A stretch of 64,000 nt of DNA from Nymphaea colorata (Eukaryota > Streptophyta > Magnoliopsida > Nymphaeales > Nymphaeaceae), in NCBI RefSeq assembly GCF_008831285.2, contig NC_045147.1, forward strand, positions 11,349,427 through 11,413,426, written 5' to 3'. Below are positions 58,144 through 64,000 of the stretch, one piece after another. The translations under genes and the position numbers were made by a program. The notes beneath the pieces were generated by a model that saw only the letters and a program-made list of their open reading frames with translations, was not told where the DNA came from and did no database searches. The first letter of the stretch is position 1. Every line of letters begins with the position of its first letter.

Positions 58144-61100
58144 AGGGCAAATGCTCGAAAGCCCCTGCATCACATTCTTATGTTCGGTGCATGGATTCAC
58201 ATGAGAGTCCCAAGAAACATAAGCAATTGATCTACCCATTATGAGAATGCTGATCAAACACCCTCTTAGTGTTTCAGTTGAGGAAAAACCTAGCTTCCTA
58301 GCAAAGCCGGTTCAGTTAGAGATAGACGCTTGCTGTAACATGCACCAAGCAAAGAGCCAATGCGAGCTTGCTGCCATGACTGAGTTGCCTACTTGACTTA
58401 GCTAAACCTGTGACCCAAATACTTGGGCTCCATGTACCGGTGCCGAAGGGAGCCCTTTGACTTGGCTTCAGTTTTTATAGTAGCGCGGATTTGAGATCCA
58501 TAATGGGAGTTGATGCTGAAACCCATAGTTTGTTACAACTGCAGATTTCACCTATGTTTGATTTCAGATTCCCTCGGATCTGAGATCCGTGACAAATCAA
58601 ATGAAATCTTAAAGAGGCGACTCTAATAAAATGCAACCTTATATTGACAATAAGGTATTGAATTCTTAACCTCTCCATTTTAAGATCTTCACTTGATGAA
58701 GGTAACCAAGGGATCATTCGTTTTTCCGTTATGTCATTTTCCTAGTGAAGTGGCGAGATGATAAACAGCAGTGAGCTTTTTCTTTTATATTTTTTTTCTA
58801 AAATATGAAAGGAAACATAAGAAAGAAGCCTTCAAATATGTTCGTTCGCCAGTGGAAGAACTTGATTTTATACTAATTTTATGTTTCTTTTTTCTTTTTC
58901 ACGATATATTTACAATGAAAGGAACCTTATATTGACTAGAAATGACAAAGACAGTTGAACCTGTTCAAAATATTTCATGTTAAGGGACAATTTTAAATTT
59001 TTAAGAAGCTTCAACAACATGTAATTGAAAAAGTTTACCCTAATGTCTCAATGTAAAAGTAAGTACTTTTTGTGGCTCTATATAAACAATTGCCCACCTA
59101 TTGCCCACACCTGCCTCTGCCGCTAAAGCTAGGCAAAGTGCACTGCACATTCCTAACTGGATATGGAATTAGACGGCGTGAAACTTGAAGCGTATGTTTT
59201 GACGTTATCAAGAGTATGCGTTAATAACAAGAGGAATCAATTTGAATTGGCTTGTAAGGTTGGATCAATTAAAATGAAGCAACAGGTGAGACAATTCGGT
59301 TTTTTTCATTTTAGTTAATTTTCAAATATTATGTACTCTTACGTTGTTTGATGATATTGATTATTAATACTCTTCCCACCAATGGGCTAATCTTTACTTT
59401 CCTTTTACTAATATGTTCAAGAACCACTTTCACTTTCAAATTTCGTTTTTCAATCGGAACGTGCCTGAGCTTCCAACTTGAACCAGCCAGCGAGCCTGTG
59501 GGCTTAGGGGTTAAGCCCGCCAGTGCCACCCTTCAACTCGTGTCTGGATCCGTGTCACTCAGATGAGGTCTGACTTGAAAAAAGAAACAAAGGGATTCTG
59601 GTGTGTCCCAGTCAGCCGGAAATGGTTTCTCAGGCTGCCGGAGGTCCTCATTGGCTTAAACCTCTTGGGCCCTGTGGACGGATTTCCTTCCCCTACTTGA
59701 CTAACAGATATATCGTTTCAGGTCAGGCTCTGGATATCCGTTTTTCATCTTCAAAATTCGTATTCGGTTCCTGTTTTTGTGATTTTCGTTGGTGCGTCCA
59801 GTCAAGGTTGGAGCAGGTTGGATTCGGTGCTCTTATATGAAATGCAATGGTCCCCAACGAGTTCATGACCATTTTGGAAAAGTATGCAGGGCCAGAAAGA
59901 AGTTCAGATTTGTTTTGTTAACTAGTGGTTTTTACTTTCTAGCGGTACATGTTTGTTACAGGTTTACATCATATCGTTTGCCAAGGAGGCCTTGTGCTTC
60001 TGTATATCTGTTTTTTGGAGGAAATGAGTGTTTAGATCATTGCCCAAAAAAGAGTTGTGGGTATGCATCGAAAGATTCTAAATTTTCTCATGTATTTTGT
60101 TCCTCCTCATTTGCCAAAAGGAACATGGAGAGAATGAACAATTTTCTGTCTATATAATTACGTCTTGCCATGCCGATAAACGAAATGTTGCTACGATATT
60201 GGACCTCGATTTGAAGTTTTTTTAACTTTTCTGGCAGTAGAACGAAGCTCTGTCTTTACCATGAAAAATGTTTTTTTTTTTTGGTACAATCAATGAATTC
60301 ATATACGGAAATTGCAAAAGGCCCATGTTCTATATGTGTTTACTGTTTAGGATTTTTGATACATGATTCTTATTTGCCTCGAGTTGTCATTGTGGTCGTA
60401 TTGGAAGTGATTCTCTAATCCTTGTATGTTTGCCAAGATGCTAAAGAATATTGATGCTAGAATACGACGAACCACTCCACCGGCATACTGGCAGATATTA
60501 TTGAAATTAGTGATTATTCTTCTAACTTTTTAAGTTGTTCTTGCGGTTTTCTGTTATTGCCTTCGTCTTGCTCTTTAAAGATTTTTGTACTGTGCAAGTT
60601 CTGGTTTTCCAACATTTGAGATTATGAGTTTTGGAATGCAGAAAATAGTATTAGCAGTTTTTATCTTATAACCATGTCTTGTTTTCTCAAACAAAGCAAG
60701 AGTGGAGATCATTTGACCTTGCAAAAACCTATCAGACATTGGATCTTGTAAAAAATGGACTTTAAGTTATTTCTTAATGAGATAAGGAAATCGGTAAGCA
60801 TTGATTTAGTTCAAATGATTTAGACTAATTGATTTGAAGGTGAAGGAAGTATCTCATTATGTTTGCATAGCAGAACCTGTAGACATGGGGCTTCCAATCA
60901 TTGCTAAGGATGGACAAAGAAGAACATGAATCAAAGGTTCTAAGGTTGAAGTAAAAAATTAAAAAGAAGGAGCGATTGCTACCCTCTTCTATGGGCGTCA
61001 GATGCATTTGTATATCCTTCTCACAAGATTTTGTTTCCTTATGAATGTGAAGATCGTGATTCATGATGCAGAATGATAACTTCTTTGTTTGGAACCATGC

Positions 61101-64000
61101 CTAAAATGGGAAGGGTGCATAAAGCACTTGTTTTAAGGTCAGACCAGACTTTGGAGTGTAATCTGCGTCAGTGGTTGAAGCATCAGACCACTACATTATC
61201 AGTCAATGTTTTCCATTCACAAAAGGTGCTTGGTAGGATAATCAGTGAATTGAATGATGGGCTTGCATGTACCGTAAAATGAGTTGGTTGTCATTCTAGT
61301 GAACCACTTGATAAAATATGCATTGTTCATTGACCTATCATGATGCTCCTGTACCTGAAAAGGTTGCTAAGCAATTTGTTGTACACTACCAATTTGGATA
61401 GAATTCACAAAATTGTCATAAACGGTTATATTTATGAGCTTATTTTGTCATGAATGCTTCTTAAGATGGATTGCTCAACTTATTTGGGGCATACTCTCTC
61501 ACCATAGGGGCATGATAGCGGTATGTTTAAAGTTACTTTAAACCTACTGAGGGTCTGCAATGAGAGGCCGAAGTATGAACACTGCTTGGTGTGCTGCATT
61601 GGTCCAGCAATTCCACATGTCAAGTCATTACAATTGATGTTGCAGCATACCTACATTATTGTTTTGGTCCTCCATTATTTTGAGCGAGTGGATGTGATTT
61701 CACAAGATCAAGATGTCCTCCTTCTTGAACACATGCATATGGCTCGGACCTGGATGAGGCAAACAGTTGAGAAGGGAGACAATGAAACAAAGTGGGGAAC
61801 ATACTGTAGCTCAAGTTACTGAATGATATACAAGCACTGTTTAATATTGGAAACCGAATATAACATGCTTACCCCCAAAATTTTGTGGCCCTCTGGATGC
61901 CATAAGCCCACTATCTGGACCTTCTACTAAGAGCTTCCACTCAATCCAACTTCCATGTCTGAGGCTGAAACTTTTATAAAGGAAAAGTTAATTCTACTTG
62001 GTGGCTTTTGTCTTATGGCACAAAGATTGACCTGACACACCTAGCAGGAAAGGCCAGTGTTGATGTAGGGATTTGATATGAACCTTAGTTGACTTGTCTA
62101 GTGGAGTTTAGTCAGATCATTATAGTGAGGCTTGACTTTTTCCAATTTATGAGTATGGGTTTGATTTTATGCTTGTTCATCTCGGGTGGATGTACTCACT
62201 TGGTATTTGGTACAATTTACCACTCTTGATTGGTCAAGTAAAGACAATAGATCTCCTGGACCGCACATGCCTAACTAGTCAAATTTTGCCCAATTAAGGT
62301 TGATCAGGAAAAGCAACAAAGCCCCTTGTGGTGGGCATGCTTAGTTTGGAAAAAAGTGGAGGCTCTCTCTCTCTCTCACACACACACATAAACAAGTGGA
62401 TTGCATACCTTGAAACTTCTTTTATTTTTTAGTATCTTAAGAAAAAATCGATTCTGTGGTATTTTTATCATTGTCTGTCTTCCTGCATCTATGATAGTTA
62501 AGTATTAAATGATTAAAGTGTTAACTTACCAATAGTCAAACTTGTTATAACTGCACATTGAAAAGTGGTTTGGACATTCTCGCTTTATCTCTTTGCTGTG
62601 AAGCCATTAAAGCATGTTGTCCCTGTCCTTCTTGATATATCTCATTTCTTTGAAGCCATTAAGGCATGTTGTTTCTGGCCTTACTGATGAAGAGGTTAAC
62701 CAGTAAATGGAGTATGATAAGTTCCCAGGAGTTGCATATCATGCTAGGTATAGTTGAGTTGGTACTGACAATTCTCCAGCTGGGTGGCTGTTGAGGACCT
62801 TGGGGAGCACACATTATGCTTCTGATCCAAACTTCTAAAAACATTGTTATTTTTTTCTTGGATCTCGAGTGCCTTTTCTCCTACTTCTTTTTCCAGTCGT
62901 ATGTCTTTTCTTATGCTTCTCTTCTACTTGCAATCACGTTTTCATGTGCAAAATTTTGATGATTTCTGAAACATAGATTTTCTGTTATACTTCAAAATTA
63001 AAGTTGGGAAGCACAGAAAGGCTTTTATTCAATAATGAAGTTTGATATCTATGCCGTGTGACCAAGTTTCTCTTCTTGCACATATGATCCCAACTTCTTC
63101 GCACTGTAAAATAGGCCCGACTTGTGAGGGCTTCGGGAGTGGGCTCGATTTGGGGCTATAGAATGGTGGTTACTGATTGTAATCAAATTGGGGTGGCTTT
63201 TGAATTTCAGGACGCTCAAATTCTTCCCCTTTTCCAGTTAGTTATTATATAATATCTGGTGAGGTTAGCCTTCACTCCATCTTCTGAATTAAATTAATAG
63301 ACATTTTCTTTCATGTGCTTTGGTTTTATTGTTGGACGGTCAGCCAAGTAACTGCAAAGGAGATTTGATTGTATGATACGACAAGATTGTATGAATTAGA
63401 GTGTTCCCCATGTTTATAACTTTATACAGTGGTGTTAAGGCTGACGATGGGTTTATCATGCTGCTGTGGAATTCATTTTTTTCTTTCTTCTTTTGCTTTG
63501 TTATTTTCTCTTACTTTTCTTCTGGCAACCTGGGGTTAAGTAGACAGCGACCAGAATAGGCCAGGAGGCACCCACGGTGCCGATCACTTCACCGCCTAAT
63601 GAAGCTTCTTTTGATTTTAAATCTCAACTATTAATTTTCTTCCTTGCAGTTATATGATGATGCTGTCTTTTGGTTATCAATTGGAGGACAACAGTATTTT
63701 CAGATGACCCTGTCTGTTTGGAACGACTTTAAGAAGATTCAACCCATCAATGAAAGGGCCGACTGCAACACAAATTAATGCAAGTGCTTTTATTGGGGCT
63801 TGTCTGATCTGGTCTAACATCAAGCAACTCGACAGCCAACTGTGATCCAGCTTTGCCATGTCCCCATGGATTGATCAAATTGAACTAATTGATCTTTATG
63901 ATAAGTCAGACTGCGAGAATAGGTGAGAGCTCAAACATGAATACGTCAGACTTGGGGATGCTTACATCATCTTGGCTCTTATTTTATCAATAACAAGGTG
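58144..64000. other. Right-hand interval, intron-like DNA and repeats without a firm gene
   Basis: From about 59900 the plus strand is T-rich, as plus-strand introns are, and some short frames follow acceptor-like sites, for example ATGCAG|AATGATAACT before the frame at 61073-61282. The peptides are unfamiliar and do not assemble. A 38-bp direct repeat (TGAAGCCATTAA...) occurs at 62599 and 62651, and a (CT)n(CA)n microsatellite at about 62361-62389. Confidence 0.4.
63650..63778 (+). CDS. Weak candidate terminal exon, product unknown
   Basis: A strong acceptor-like sequence (TTTTCTTCCTTGCAG, ending 63649) is followed by 42 open codons ending in TAA at 63776-63778. The peptide starts LYDDAVFWLSIGGQQYFQ and ends ERADCNTN. 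It has normal composition but matches no family I know, and no upstream partner exon could be assigned. It may be the end of a plus-strand gene or simply a chance frame. Confidence 0.2.
   Translation, partial: LYDDAVFWLSIGGQQYFQMTLSVWNDFKKIQPINERADCNTN

Overview
This window is nuclear DNA from a flowering plant. It is AT-rich, its coding regions are split by GT-AG introns, and it holds two unmistakable plant gene families (an ACT-domain-repeat protein and an LBD transcription factor). The gaps between genes are long and filled with small plant-type mobile elements: miniature LTR elements with initiator-tRNA-Met-like primer sites, MITEs, a SINE candidate and TA/GA microsatellites. The species cannot be fixed from the sequence alone. 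No bacterial, organellar or viral gene set is present, and no retrotransposon gag/pol reading frame was recognised.

Layout. (1) 1-1912: the 3' end of a plus-strand gene of unknown identity. A possible exon at 3-131 and a charged, Ser-rich last exon at 1514-1912 are separated by a putative intron that carries a tandemly arranged miniature LTR element with two apparently identical 165-bp LTRs. (2) 1913-11967: no recognisable gene, but a SINE candidate, MITEs and microsatellites. (3) 11968-15495, minus strand: a complete seven-exon ACR8-like gene of 452 aa with four ACT domains, followed upstream by a GC-rich stretch to about 18.5 kb. (4) 18.5-30.2 kb: repeats and intron-like DNA with no convincing gene. 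(5) 30285-32225, minus strand: an intact single-exon gene for a 646-aa, probably nuclear protein with a FAR1/WRKY-GCM1-like Cys/His cluster. (6) 32.3-42.5 kb: repeats, including a second miniature LTR element inserted in a segment that also occurs near 29.1-29.5 kb. (7) 42492-43372, minus strand: a complete two-exon LBD18/LBD30-type gene of 224 aa. (8) 43.4-64.0 kb: gene-poor, with MITE-like and tandem repeats, a long hairpin repeat at 58.06 kb and a weak exon candidate at 63650-63778.

The genes are independent plant transcription units, not an operon. Three encode, or probably encode, regulatory proteins: an amino-acid-sensor-like ACR protein, a possible DNA-binding protein and an LBD transcription factor. 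Nothing in the sequence links them into a pathway. The most unusual material is in the mobile elements: the LTR-internal-LTR-internal arrangement at 402-1118 with its GC-rich 32-bp minisatellite, the compact element at 38.5-38.9 kb, and a set of 140-160 bp MITEs, two of which show 3-bp target duplications.
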